Assembly (NCBI GenBank): GCA_025936205.1
Contig: JAICTU010000555.1
Coordinates: forward strand, 1-5,564
DNA from: Polyangiaceae bacterium
Lineage (GTDB): Bacteria; Myxococcota; Polyangia; Polyangiales; Polyangiaceae
Reading direction: 5' to 3'
Length of the DNA stretch: 5,564 nucleotides
Program-made: the position numbers and the translations under genes
The notes under the pieces: model-generated
Told to the model about the DNA's origin: nothing
Seen by the model: only the letters and a program-made list of their open reading frames with translations
Database searches by the model: none
In this document: positions 1-5,564 of the stretch, piece by piece
How the letters are laid out: every line of letters begins with the position of its first letter
Position numbering within the stretch: the stretch's first letter is position 1

Positions 1-520
1 CCAGCTTGCCCGTGCCGAGCACCACCACCGTCTCGCCCGGCTGCACCAGCCCGCGAGAAAGGACGTGATGGCCGAGCCCGTACACCTCGACCATCGGCAC
101 CTGCGAGAGCGGCATGCTCTCCGGCAGCGCGTAGACGTGGCTGGCCGGTGCCGCGACGTACTCGCCAAAGCCGCCCGAAAGCTCGATGCCGATCAGCTTG
201 AGCGTGCGGCAAGCGTTGATGCGCCCCACCAGGCAGGCTCGACAAGCGTGGCAGGAGAGGATCGGGTCCACCGCCACGGATTGCCCGCGCCGCAGGCCCT
301 TCACGTCGCGCCCCACCTCTTCCACGATGCCGCCAAACTCGTGTCCCTGCACGACCGGGTACGGCGCGCGGGCCGTGAACTCACCGCGGTAGATGTGCAG
401 ATCCGTGCCGCACAGACCGGCGTGGCTGGTCTTGATCAGGACGTCGGAAGGGCCGAGCGAGGGATCGGGGACCGTGCCCACGCGAATGTCGCGTGCACCC
501 TGGAGAATGGCTGCTTTCAT
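1..520 (-). CDS. Zinc-dependent alcohol/polyol dehydrogenase, MDR family (partial, N-terminal half)
   Basis: This is the first 173 residues of a medium-chain, zinc-dependent, NAD(P)-linked dehydrogenase; the C-terminal half lies beyond the left edge. The visible protein begins MKAAILQGARDIRV. It carries the catalytic-zinc motif CGTDLHIYRG (Cys37), the GHEF motif (His60, Glu61), and the four structural-zinc cysteines at 90, 93, 96 and 104 (SCHACRACLVGRINAC). The start of the Rossmann fold is at about 164-173 (TVVVLGTGKL). The pattern fits the sorbitol/threonine/alcohol dehydrogenase branch, which oxidises secondary alcohols or polyols in the cytoplasm; the substrate cannot be told from this half. 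The ATG at 520 is supported by a GGAG eight bases upstream (529-532). It lies 32 bases after the second ABC permease on the same strand, so it may be co-transcribed with the exporter. All zinc ligands are intact. I am confident of the family and not of the substrate. Confidence 0.9.
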   Translation of the reverse strand, partial: MKAAILQGARDIRVGTVPDPSLGPSDVLIKTSHAGLCGTDLHIYRGEFTARAPYPVVQGHEFGGIVEEVGRDVKGLRRGQSVAVDPILSCHACRACLVGRINACRTLKLIGIELSGGFGEYVAAPASHVYALPESMPLSQVPMVEVYGLGHHVLSRGLVQPGETVVVLGTGKL

Positions 521-552
521 GTTCGGAGCTCCGGAGGCGACGCTAGCAAAGT

Positions 553-1338
553 TCAGCTCGATGCGCTGGTGTAGTAGCGCAGCGCGAAGCGCCAGAAAGC
601 GCGGCTGAAGAAAAACGTTCCCAGGGCAAACGCCGCCGCCAGCGCGAGCCAGCCAGGAGTCGCCTGCGCCAGCGCCACGCGCGCGGGCACGGTGGTCAAG
701 AGCGCCACCGGGACAATAAATGTGAACACGAAACGATAGGCCCCCGGCGGCAGCGCGTCGATCGGGTAGCGCCCGGCGGCGAGCAGCCCGTTGAGCACCT
801 CGGTCACGTTGTGCACCTTCACGTACCAGATCGCGATGCTGGCCAGCGTGAACCAGAGCGAATACTGGATCACGCAGCTCCAGCTGAGCGGCACCAGGGC
901 CCACAGCAGGCTCGTGGCAGGCAGCGACAGCCGGTGCGCCGCGTAGCCGATCATGGCCAGCCCGAACACCACGTCGGGTATGCCCCAGGGCGAGATGCGG
1001 CGCGTGCTGAGCCAGAACTGCGAGTCGATCGGCTTGATCAGCACGAAGTCGAGCGTGCCGGTGCGCGCGTGCTCCACGATGCGCTGCAGGTTGGGCGAGA
1101 GCAGGACACGGCTCAGGCCCGAGAGCGTCGTGAACGTGCCCATGACCAGCAGCGCCTGGAAAAAGGGCCAGCCCCCGAGCGAGCCCTGGCCATGATAAAA
1201 TAGACTGAGCCCGAAGAAGTTGCCCAGCGCGTGGCCCAGGCTGGACAGCACCGCGAGCAAGAAATTGAGCCGGTACTCCAGCTCCGACAGCAAGGAGGTG
1301 CGCCAGAAAGAGGACAGCACGCGCAGATATCGCCGCAT
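553..1338 (-). CDS. ABC-2 transporter permease, DUF990 type (COG3694-like)
   Basis: This 261-residue integral membrane protein is the second permease of an ABC-2 exporter. About six hydrophobic segments are visible, near residues 26-48, 58-80, 116-135, 141-170, 200-218 and 229-248. Family marks are the loop RTGTLDFVLIKPID (92-105) after the second segment, the stretch YPIDALPPGAYRF followed by TFIVPVALLTTVPA (191-219), and the C-terminal signature LRYYTSASS. These match the COG3694 half of the uncharacterised three-gene systems with ATPase COG4586 and permease COG4587; this assignment comes from recall of family patterns. The ATG at 1338 is well fixed by GAGGAGG eight bases upstream (1347-1353). 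The gene starts 21 bases after the first permease stops, so translation is probably linked. The transported substrate is unknown. Length is normal for the family. Confidence 0.88.
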   Translation of the reverse strand: MRRYLRVLSSFWRTSLLSELEYRLNFLLAVLSSLGHALGNFFGLSLFYHGQGSLGGWPFFQALLVMGTFTTLSGLSRVLLSPNLQRIVEHARTGTLDFVLIKPIDSQFWLSTRRISPWGIPDVVFGLAMIGYAAHRLSLPATSLLWALVPLSWSCVIQYSLWFTLASIAIWYVKVHNVTEVLNGLLAAGRYPIDALPPGAYRFVFTFIVPVALLTTVPARVALAQATPGWLALAAAFALGTFFFSRAFWRFALRYYTSASS

Positions 1339-1346
1339 CGCCTGAG

Positions 1347-1353
1347 CCTCCTC
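1347..1353 (-). promoter_or_regulatory. Strong Shine-Dalgarno site for the second permease
   Basis: Read on the minus strand this is GAGGAGG, eight bases before the ATG at 1338. It lies wholly in the 21-base gap between the two permease genes and is the strongest ribosome binding site in the window. It fixes the second permease start and suggests independent, efficient initiation for this subunit even though its neighbour is translationally coupled to the ATPase. Confidence 0.8.
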
Positions 1354-1359
1354 AGCTAC

Positions 1360-2160
1360 TCAGCTGCCCATCGCCGAGTAGCGCTCGAGCCCGCGCTTCC
1401 ACAGCCGGCGTTGCAAGAAAAAGGCGAAGCCGCCCCACACGGCCAGCACGCACAGCGCGCGCGTGAGGTTCACCTCGCGCCCGAGCAGCAGGTTCACGGG
1501 ATGGTAGATCAGATAGGGAAATGGCGTCAGTTCCGCGAAGCGGCGCACCGGCTCCGGATACACATCGAGCGGCGCGATCATGCCCGAGAGGAACAGGTGC
1601 ACGGTGAACCACAGCTCCTCGATCGCGGCGGCGCGCTCACTCCAGAAGGCCAGCATGCTCATCATGTACTGCAGCCAGAAGCGCGCGATGAAGGCCAGGC
1701 CTAGCAGCGCGCAGGCGCTCAGCACAGCCTGCGGCCGCGGCAGCCAGAACGCGCCCGGATAGAACGCAAAACACAGCCCCACCACGCCCGCCACGAGCGG
1801 CAGCCGCACGATGCGTTCCGTGAGGTGACTCGCCAGAAAGCGCCACACCGGGTTCAGCGGCTGCAGCAGCTGGTGCGACAGGTTGCCGGACACCACCAGC
1901 TCCTCAAACTCCCAGATCACCCAGATGAACGTGAATTGCCGCACCACGAACACACAGATGAAGTAGCGAATGAACTCCACGCTGCTCAGCGGAAAGGCTC
2001 CGCTCTGCGCGGCGCGCGACCACACGCCGAGCAAGATCAGCGGCAGCACGCTGGCCAGCACCCACAGATAGATCTCCGCCCGGTACTCCAGCATGTTCGC
2101 GAGCGAGACGGCGCACAGCGCGCGCCATTTCACCAGCGCCCGCTTCGGCAGCGAACTCAC
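1360..2160 (-). CDS. ABC-2 transporter permease, DUF990 type (COG4587-like)
   Basis: This 266-residue membrane protein is the first of two permeases. Hydrophobic segments lie near residues 29-47, 63-85, 116-135, 145-172, 183-200 and 233-250. Between the second and third is the family loop VVSGNLSHQLLQPLNP (89-104), the counterpart of the GTLD...LIKP loop in its partner. The C-terminus ends WKRGLERYSAMGS, a typical ending for the COG4587 half of DUF990 systems. Start: the frame opens with GTG at 2160, and its first four bases (GTGA, 2160-2157) include the stop of the upstream ATPase gene. A GTG start with a 4-base overlap is classic translational coupling and implies the permease is made in proportion to the ATPase. 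The two permeases are of similar size and topology and presumably form a heterodimeric channel. The substrate is unknown; drug, lipid or polysaccharide export are all possible for ABC-2 systems. Confidence 0.88.
   Translation of the reverse strand: MSSLPKRALVKWRALCAVSLANMLEYRAEIYLWVLASVLPLILLGVWSRAAQSGAFPLSSVEFIRYFICVFVVRQFTFIWVIWEFEELVVSGNLSHQLLQPLNPVWRFLASHLTERIVRLPLVAGVVGLCFAFYPGAFWLPRPQAVLSACALLGLAFIARFWLQYMMSMLAFWSERAAAIEELWFTVHLFLSGMIAPLDVYPEPVRRFAELTPFPYLIYHPVNLLLGREVNLTRALCVLAVWGGFAFFLQRRLWKRGLERYSAMGS
2157..2160 (-). other. GTGA start/stop overlap coupling ATPase to first permease
   Basis: On the minus strand the four bases GTGA hold both the GTG start of the first permease (2160-2158) and the TGA stop of the ATPase (2159-2157). 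Overlaps of this kind allow a terminating ribosome to re-initiate on the next gene, which would keep the ATPase and permease subunits in balance. Confidence 0.85.
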
Positions 2161-3188
2161 GCCGAGTTCTCCCCCGTGGCTGGACCGCGTGCTGGCCCGA
2201 GCTTCGCCGCCAGATCCTCTTCCAGAAACAGCTTACCGACCACGCGCTCCACGGGTGGGTCACTCACGCCCAGATCGCGGGGCTTCAACTCCGAGAGCAC
2301 CCGCGCCACCGTCTCCGTCAACCGCGAGCGCTCGACGATCAGCACCGCGGAGAGCCCGTTCAGCGCCTCCACCTCGCCGAAGCGCCGCAGCTCCGTTGCA
2401 TCGATCGGCTGCGCCAATTCCAGGCACACCTGCCGGTAAGGCGCGAAGCGCTCCACCAGCCCCGACAGGCTGCCGTCGTAGACGAGCCGCCCTTCGTGAA
2501 TCAACAGCACCCGCGGACAGAGCGCGAGGATGTCGGCCATGTAGTGGCTGGTCAGCAGCACGGTAGCGCCGTGGCGCAGGTTGTACTCGCGCAAGAAGCG
2601 CCGCATGGCGTCCTGCGCGTTGACGTCGAGCCCCAGCGTCGGCTCATCGAGCAGCAAGATCTTCGGGCGATGGAGCAGCGCCGCGAGCAGCTCACACTTC
2701 ATGCGCTCGCCGAGCGAGAGCTTGCGCACCGGCTGCGCCAGCTGCTCGCGCACATCCAGCATCTCCGCCAGCTCGTCGACACGGCGCTGCGCCTCGCGCG
2801 GCTCGATATCGTAGACGGCGGCGTTGACCTTCAGCGAGTCGAGCGCCGGCAGATCCCAGAGCAACTGCTGCTTCTGCCCCATCACCAGCGTGATGCTCTC
2901 CAGGAACGCGCGCTTGCGCTCGAAGGGCACCTGACCCGCGACGCTGGCCTGCCCCGCGCTCGGCCGGATCAGGCCCGTCAACATCTTCAAGGTCGTGGTC
3001 TTGCCAGCGCCATTCGCGCCCAGAAAGCCCACGATCTCCCCCGGCTCCACCTCGAAGCTCACGCCCTGCACCGCGTGGATCTCGCGCTGCTCGCGCGCGA
3101 TCAAGTAGCGCAGGGCGCCGCGCACACCGGGTTGTTTGACGGCGACTCGATAGCTCTTGCTGAGCTCGCGCACGGAGATGGCGGGCAT
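2157..3188 (-). CDS. ABC transporter ATP-binding protein (COG4586-like)
   Basis: This 343-residue ATPase powers the adjacent pair of permeases. All nucleotide-binding elements are present in order: Walker A GANGAGKTT (57-65), Q-loop in MGQKQQLLWDLP (103-114, Gln105), signature LSLGER (157-162), Walker B ILLLDEP (177-183) followed by the D-loop around Leu187-Asp188, and the switch histidine in TSHYM (His215). The GQKQQLLWDLP stretch is typical of the COG4586 group of ABC-2 exporter ATPases. A region of about 100 residues after the core (roughly 245-343) is longer than a minimal ATPase and probably acts in regulation or permease docking. The ATG at 3188 has AAGAGG eight bases upstream (3197-3202). 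Its TGA stop is embedded in the GTGA start of the first permease. It follows the response regulator gene by 57 bases. I am very confident of the ATPase role; the substrate is unknown. Confidence 0.95.
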   Translation of the reverse strand: MPAISVRELSKSYRVAVKQPGVRGALRYLIAREQREIHAVQGVSFEVEPGEIVGFLGANGAGKTTTLKMLTGLIRPSAGQASVAGQVPFERKRAFLESITLVMGQKQQLLWDLPALDSLKVNAAVYDIEPREAQRRVDELAEMLDVREQLAQPVRKLSLGERMKCELLAALLHRPKILLLDEPTLGLDVNAQDAMRRFLREYNLRHGATVLLTSHYMADILALCPRVLLIHEGRLVYDGSLSGLVERFAPYRQVCLELAQPIDATELRRFGEVEALNGLSAVLIVERSRLTETVARVLSELKPRDLGVSDPPVERVVGKLFLEEDLAAKLGPARGPATGENSA

Positions 3189-3245
3189 GCCGGCCGCCTC
3201 TTAGCACACCGACGCCTCCAGACAGCGAGCACCGTCGCCCGCCGG

Positions 3246-3788
3246 CTACCGACCCGGACCCGGCTTCTGCGGCGTGCGCATCTGCGGATACGCGCTCATC
3301 GCGCCCGTGCCGCCGTCTCGCGCACGCTGGGACAGCTCTTGCACGGTGGCCAGCATCTGACCCCCCGTCCACGGCTTGCGCAGCTGGCGCAGCCCCGGGC
3401 GCTGCAAGCGCTCCAGGATCTCTTGCCAGGAATAGTCCATGTAACCGCTGCAGATGGCGACCTGCAGCGCGGGCTCGATCCTGTACAGGCGCGTCACCGT
3501 CTCGATGCCGTCCCAGCCGGGCATGCGCACATCGACCAGCGCCACGCCGAACGGTGTCCCCGCGCGCTGCGCGCGCTCGGCCAGGGCTACGGCCTCTTGC
3601 CCGCTGCTGGCGAAGCTGAGCGCATACGGCTTGGCCTCGTCGGCCACGTGCATCAGACCCTCGGGGGCAGTCCGGTTGAGACCGACGGTCAGCACCTTCT
3701 CGACGACGCGGTGGATGGCAACGTCGTCATCGACGATCAGGATGCGCTGGGCCGCGCCACCACCACGCAACGAGAGCATCACGCCCAT
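3246..3788 (-). CDS. Single-domain response regulator (receiver only)
   Basis: This is a 180-residue receiver protein with no DNA-binding or enzymatic output domain. With the ATG at 3788, the acidic pocket is ILIVDDD (16-22), the phospho-acceptor is Asp86 in LVDVRMPGWDG, the switch Ser is 114 in AICSGYMDYSWQEI, and the conserved Lys is 138 in LRKPW. The distance from Asp21 to Asp86 is 65 residues, against about 44 in CheY, so about 20 extra residues lie between helix 1 and strand 2 (around 35-58). Receivers with this insert and a DYSW motif are known to me from hybrid histidine kinases and stand-alone regulators. A Gly/Pro-rich tail (about 159-180) follows. The frame stays open upstream to 4220, but that part shows no domain and would overlap the methyltransferase, so I start at 3788; 3779 is an alternative. 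No good ribosome site is seen. No kinase is present in the window. The gene may head the exporter transcript. Confidence 0.85.
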   Translation of the reverse strand: MGVMLSLRGGGAAQRILIVDDDVAIHRVVEKVLTVGLNRTAPEGLMHVADEAKPYALSFASSGQEAVALAERAQRAGTPFGVALVDVRMPGWDGIETVTRLYRIEPALQVAICSGYMDYSWQEILERLQRPGLRQLRKPWTGGQMLATVQELSQRARDGGTGAMSAYPQMRTPQKPGPGR

Positions 3789-4130
3789 CGCGCCCCGGCT
3801 GTGCGCCAGTCCCCCGACGGGACACTCTTGGACCAGTTGCTCAGACCGGAACTCCCCTACCTCCTCCGAACGGTTGGCGGGCGCCCGGCTTGAGAAAGCG
3901 ATATCCGGTCTCTCAGCCTCAGCTCGGCCCACAGCTTGCCCACAACCCGCACGAAAACGCCCACATGGCTCGCCGGCCACCCTCCGGGCGCCCCTTGCTG
4001 CCGTTGACACCGTGCCCGTGGATGGTGCATAGATGTTCAGGTGCAATTGGCGTCGACCCTCCGTAGCATGGCCACGCTCGCTCCCGCGGTAGCAGCCGCG
4101 TCCGGGGCACCCCGGAGTGGAACACGGCGC
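3789..4130. other. Divergent intergenic spacer between response regulator and methyltransferase
   Basis: This 342-base stretch separates the leftward and rightward genes and must hold both their promoters. Seen in it: a consensus TTGACA at 4004-4009 facing right (listed separately), a perfect 10-base GC palindrome CGGGCGCCCG at 3878-3887, and a short direct repeat GGTGCA at 4024-4029 and 4040-4045 (16-base spacing) around the presumed start of rightward transcription. The minus frame of the regulator and a plus frame of the methyltransferase stay open across parts of it. This is expected in GC-rich DNA, and their translations look like noise. I found no tRNA, riboswitch or terminator, and no convincing leftward promoter. 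Confidence 0.6.
4004..4034 (+). promoter_or_regulatory. Candidate sigma-70-type promoter for the methyltransferase-nuclease pair
   Basis: A perfect -35 box TTGACA lies at 4004-4009. The best -10 is weak: CATAGA at 4028-4033 (18-base spacing), within the sequence TGCATAGAT. Transcription would begin near 4040, giving a leader of about 90 bases before the ATG at 4131. This also argues against the GTG at 4041 as translation start. The -35 match is clear; the -10 is poor, so the call is tentative. Confidence 0.4.
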
Positions 4131-4961
4131 ATGGCAGAGGGCACCAGCCGCCCCTTCATCAAATGGGCGGGCGGCAAACGCCAGCTCTTGCCCGAGCTGC
4201 AGAGCTGCGTGCCCGCGCACTTCGAGCGCTACATCGAGCCGTTCGTGGGTGGCGGCGCGTTGTTCTTCGGCCTTTCTAGCAGGCCGCTGGCTTCAGCACG
4301 CAAGCCGCGTGCACTGCTGGCCGACGTCAACCAGCGCCTGATCCGCACCTATCAAGGCGTGCGCGACTCGGTGGAAGACGTGATCGGGCTCCTGCGCGGG
4401 TATCCTCACCAGGCCGAGTTCTATTACGAGCAGCGCGAACGCGCGATCGATGAGCTGAGCGACGCCGAGGTCGCGGCCTGGCTGATCTATCTGAACAAGA
4501 TCGGGTTCAACGGCCTGTACCGCGTCAACCGCCAGAACCGCTTCAACGTGCCGTTCGGGCGCCACAAGAACCCGACCATCTGCGACGAGCCCACCCTGCG
4601 TGCCTGCTCGCGCGCGCTCCAGGGCGTGGAACTCCAGGTCGCCGACTTCGAGCAAGTCGCCGAGCGTGCCGAGGCCGGTGACCTCGTGTACTTCGATCCG
4701 CCCTACGTCCCGCTCTCGGTGACTTCTTCGTTCACGCGCTACACGTCAGACGGCTTTGACGGGGTTGATCAGATCCGCTTGCGCGACCTCGCGCTGCGGC
4801 TCAAGCAGCGCGGCGTCCACGTCCTGCTCTCCAACTCCTCCGCCGACTACGTGCGCGAGCTCTACCAGAAAGATTTCGAGATCATCGAGGTCTCCGCCAC
4901 CCGCCAGGTGAACAGCAAGGCCAGCGGCCGCGGCGCGATCACCGAGCTGGTCATCCGCTGA
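4131..4961 (+). CDS. D12-class DNA adenine-N6 methyltransferase (Dam/DpnII-like)
   Basis: This 276-residue enzyme transfers a methyl group from S-adenosylmethionine to adenine N6 in DNA. Motif order is that of the alpha group: motif X FIKWAGGK (9-16), motif I PFVGGGALFF (37-46), ADVNQRLIRTY (64-74), the target-recognition region with YLNKIGFNGLYRVNRQNRF (120-138), catalytic DPPY (189-192), LLSNSSADYVRELY (232-245) and the C-terminal RQVNSKASGRGAITELVI. The segment VPLSVTSSFTRYTSDGF after DPPY resembles Dam and DpnII methylases, so GATC is the likely target; this is family inference. I chose the ATG at 4131 because family homology begins right there and GGAG lies at 4114-4117, although 13 bases away. 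The frame is open back to a GTG at 4041 and an ATG at 4068, but the added residues look non-conserved. The gene ends in tandem stops TGA TAG. A nuclease gene follows after 18 bases, suggesting an R-M operon with the methylase first. Confidence 0.93.
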   Translation: MAEGTSRPFIKWAGGKRQLLPELQSCVPAHFERYIEPFVGGGALFFGLSSRPLASARKPRALLADVNQRLIRTYQGVRDSVEDVIGLLRGYPHQAEFYYEQRERAIDELSDAEVAAWLIYLNKIGFNGLYRVNRQNRFNVPFGRHKNPTICDEPTLRACSRALQGVELQVADFEQVAERAEAGDLVYFDPPYVPLSVTSSFTRYTSDGFDGVDQIRLRDLALRLKQRGVHVLLSNSSADYVRELYQKDFEIIEVSATRQVNSKASGRGAITELVIR

Positions 4962-4979
4962 TAGTCGGGAGCCAGAAGC

Positions 4980-5429
4980 ATGCCCGGCGGCGCGACAGCG
5001 GTCACCAGCGGTGACGCTCTGTGCAAGGAGGTCACGCTGCTCGCCAGCCAGCTGGGCCTGGCCGCGCGCGAGCAATTCAAGTGCGGGCGCCGCATCTGGG
5101 GTGCCGAGCGCTACATCGATGTGGTGTTGACCGAGACGGCCTCACGCCGCCGCCTCGGCATCGAGTGCAAGTATCAGGGCACTGCAGGGAGCGCAGAGGA
5201 AAAGATCCCCGCCATCATCCAGGACATCTCGGCCTGGCCCATCCCCGGCCTGGTGGTGTTCAGCGGCATCGGCTTCAGCGAGAACATCAAGTCGTTCCTG
5301 ATCGCCTCGGGCCGCGCCGTGGAGCTCGATGAGCTCGTGCCCTGGCTGCAGCTGTTCTTCGGCCTGGAGCTGCCGCCGACGCCCGAGCGCCCGCCGCGCC
5401 GGCTCCGCACTGCCGTCCCCAAGCTCTAG
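4980..5429 (+). CDS. PD-(D/E)XK superfamily nuclease, putative restriction endonuclease partner
   Basis: This is a small 149-residue protein with a readable PD-(D/E)XK core: Asp47 in ERYIDVVL, then Glu62 and Lys64 in LGIECKYQ (D-X14-E-X-K), with a possible helix Glu17 (KEVTLLASQLGL) before them. After the core come EEKIPAIIQDI (73-83) and a hydrophobic strand PGLVVFSGIGFS (89-100). A basic, proline-rich tail follows (about 132-149). A nuclease of this fold cuts DNA using divalent metal. Standing 18 bases behind a Dam-like methylase, with GGGAG at 4967-4971 eight bases before its ATG, it is most simply a restriction enzyme protected against by that methylase. It is shorter than most type II enzymes (usually over 200 residues), so it may work as a multimer, or be a Vsr-like repair or a methyl-related nuclease instead. 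The fold is fairly certain; the restriction role is inferred from context. Confidence 0.8.
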   Translation: MPGGATAVTSGDALCKEVTLLASQLGLAAREQFKCGRRIWGAERYIDVVLTETASRRRLGIECKYQGTAGSAEEKIPAIIQDISAWPIPGLVVFSGIGFSENIKSFLIASGRAVELDELVPWLQLFFGLELPPTPERPPRRLRTAVPKL

Positions 5430-5438
5430 AATCTAGAA
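5425..5438. repeat. Two tandem copies of TCTAGAA overlapping the nuclease stop codon
   Basis: TCTAGAA occurs twice head to tail (5425-5431 and 5432-5438). Since TCTAGA is itself a palindrome, the block is also an inverted repeat around 5431. The first copy contains the TAG stop of the nuclease gene, and the second puts a TAG in another frame. The two copies total 14 bases, the same length as the repeat unit that follows. Confidence 0.7.
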
Positions 5439-5439
5439 G

Positions 5440-5564
5440 CGCATCCTCAAAAACGCATCCTCAAAAACGCATCCTCAAAAACGCATCCTCAAAAACGCAT
5501 CCTCAAAAACGCATCCTCAAAAACGCATCCTCAAAAACGCATCCTCAAAGACGCATCCTCAAAA
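5440..5564. repeat. 14-bp direct tandem repeat array (minisatellite), nine copies, open at the right edge
   Basis: The unit CGCATCCTCAAAAA repeats head to tail with exact 14-base period. Copies start at 5440, 5454, 5468, 5482, 5496, 5510, 5524, 5538 and 5552. The only internal change is A to G at 5550 in the A-run of the eighth copy; the ninth is cut by the window end. Base composition (an A5 run in every unit) is markedly less GC-rich than the flanking genes. There is no unique spacer between copies, so it is not a CRISPR. The array starts 11 bases after the nuclease stop. No start codon lies in it on the plus strand, and each minus frame meets TGA every 42 bases, so it does not look like a gene. 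Its function, if any, is unknown; near-perfect copies point to recent expansion by slippage or recombination. Confidence 0.95.

Noticed and set aside
65..574. Plus-strand open frame of 169 codons over the left end
   Set aside because: It is antisense to the dehydrogenase, whose zinc-binding motifs are clear on the minus strand. The plus translation has no recognisable features.
3189..3245. Possible terminator between response regulator and ABC ATPase
   Set aside because: The 57-base gap has short GC-rich self-complementary words (such as GCCGGC) but no stable stem followed by a T-run on the minus strand.
2496..3893. Long plus-strand open frame of 465 codons
   Set aside because: It lies antisense to the ABC ATPase and response regulator, which have full sets of conserved motifs. 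Its translation is Arg/His/Gln/Leu-rich with no recognisable domain, as expected of a GC-rich shadow frame.
3789..4220. N-terminal extension of the response regulator back to an ATG at 4220
   Set aside because: The extra residues show no domain or signal, would cross the divergent promoter region and overlap the first 90 bases of the methyltransferase. The receiver fold begins just after the ATG at 3788.
4293..4655. Minus-strand open frame of 120 codons
   Set aside because: It is the reverse-strand shadow of the methyltransferase coding region; no ribosome site or family resemblance.
5440..5564. CRISPR array
   Set aside because: The units are 14 bases and contiguous, with no unique spacers and no cas genes nearby; this is a simple tandem repeat.
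5440..5564. Repeated minus-strand micro-frames (ATG CGT TTT TGA with GAGG just before the ATG in each unit)
   Set aside because: The GAGG directly abuts the ATG, too close to serve as a ribosome site, and a three-residue peptide repeated every 14 bases is a natural by-product of the repeat sequence.

Overview
The window is GC-rich throughout, with strongly GC-biased codon use. It carries typical free-living bacterial genes: a DUF990-type ABC-2 exporter, a hybrid-family receiver domain, and a Dam-like methylase with a nuclease partner. This mix would fit a high-GC Myxococcota or other deltaproteobacterial or proteobacterial genome. That placement is inference from composition and gene families; nothing in the sequence fixes the taxon.

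Layout. The left two thirds (1-3788) is read on the minus strand, in transcription order: a single-domain response regulator (3788-3246), an ABC ATPase (3188-2157), a first ABC-2 permease (2160-1360, GTG start overlapping the ATPase stop by 4 bases), a second ABC-2 permease (1338-553), and the N-terminal half of a zinc-dependent alcohol/polyol dehydrogenase (520 to the left edge, truncated by the window). Gaps are 57, -4, 21 and 32 bases, and I see no terminator between the genes. They could form one transcript, although the regulator and the dehydrogenase may have their own signals. The ATPase and the two permeases make a complete one-plus-two ABC-2 (DUF990 type) exporter of unknown substrate.

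A 342-base divergent spacer (3789-4130) separates this block from plus-strand genes and holds one candidate promoter facing right. The right third contains a D12-class adenine-N6 DNA methyltransferase resembling Dam/DpnII enzymes (4131-4961). It is followed 18 bases later by a small 149-residue PD-(D/E)XK nuclease (4980-5429). Together they look like a compact type II restriction-modification or related DNA-protection module, probably GATC-directed on the methylase side.

Eleven bases after the nuclease stop, a perfectly periodic 14-bp tandem repeat begins (nine copies visible, 5440-5564) and runs off the right edge. The most interesting items are the unusually small nuclease paired with the methylase and the tandem array directly behind it. 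The rest looks like ordinary chromosomal content.
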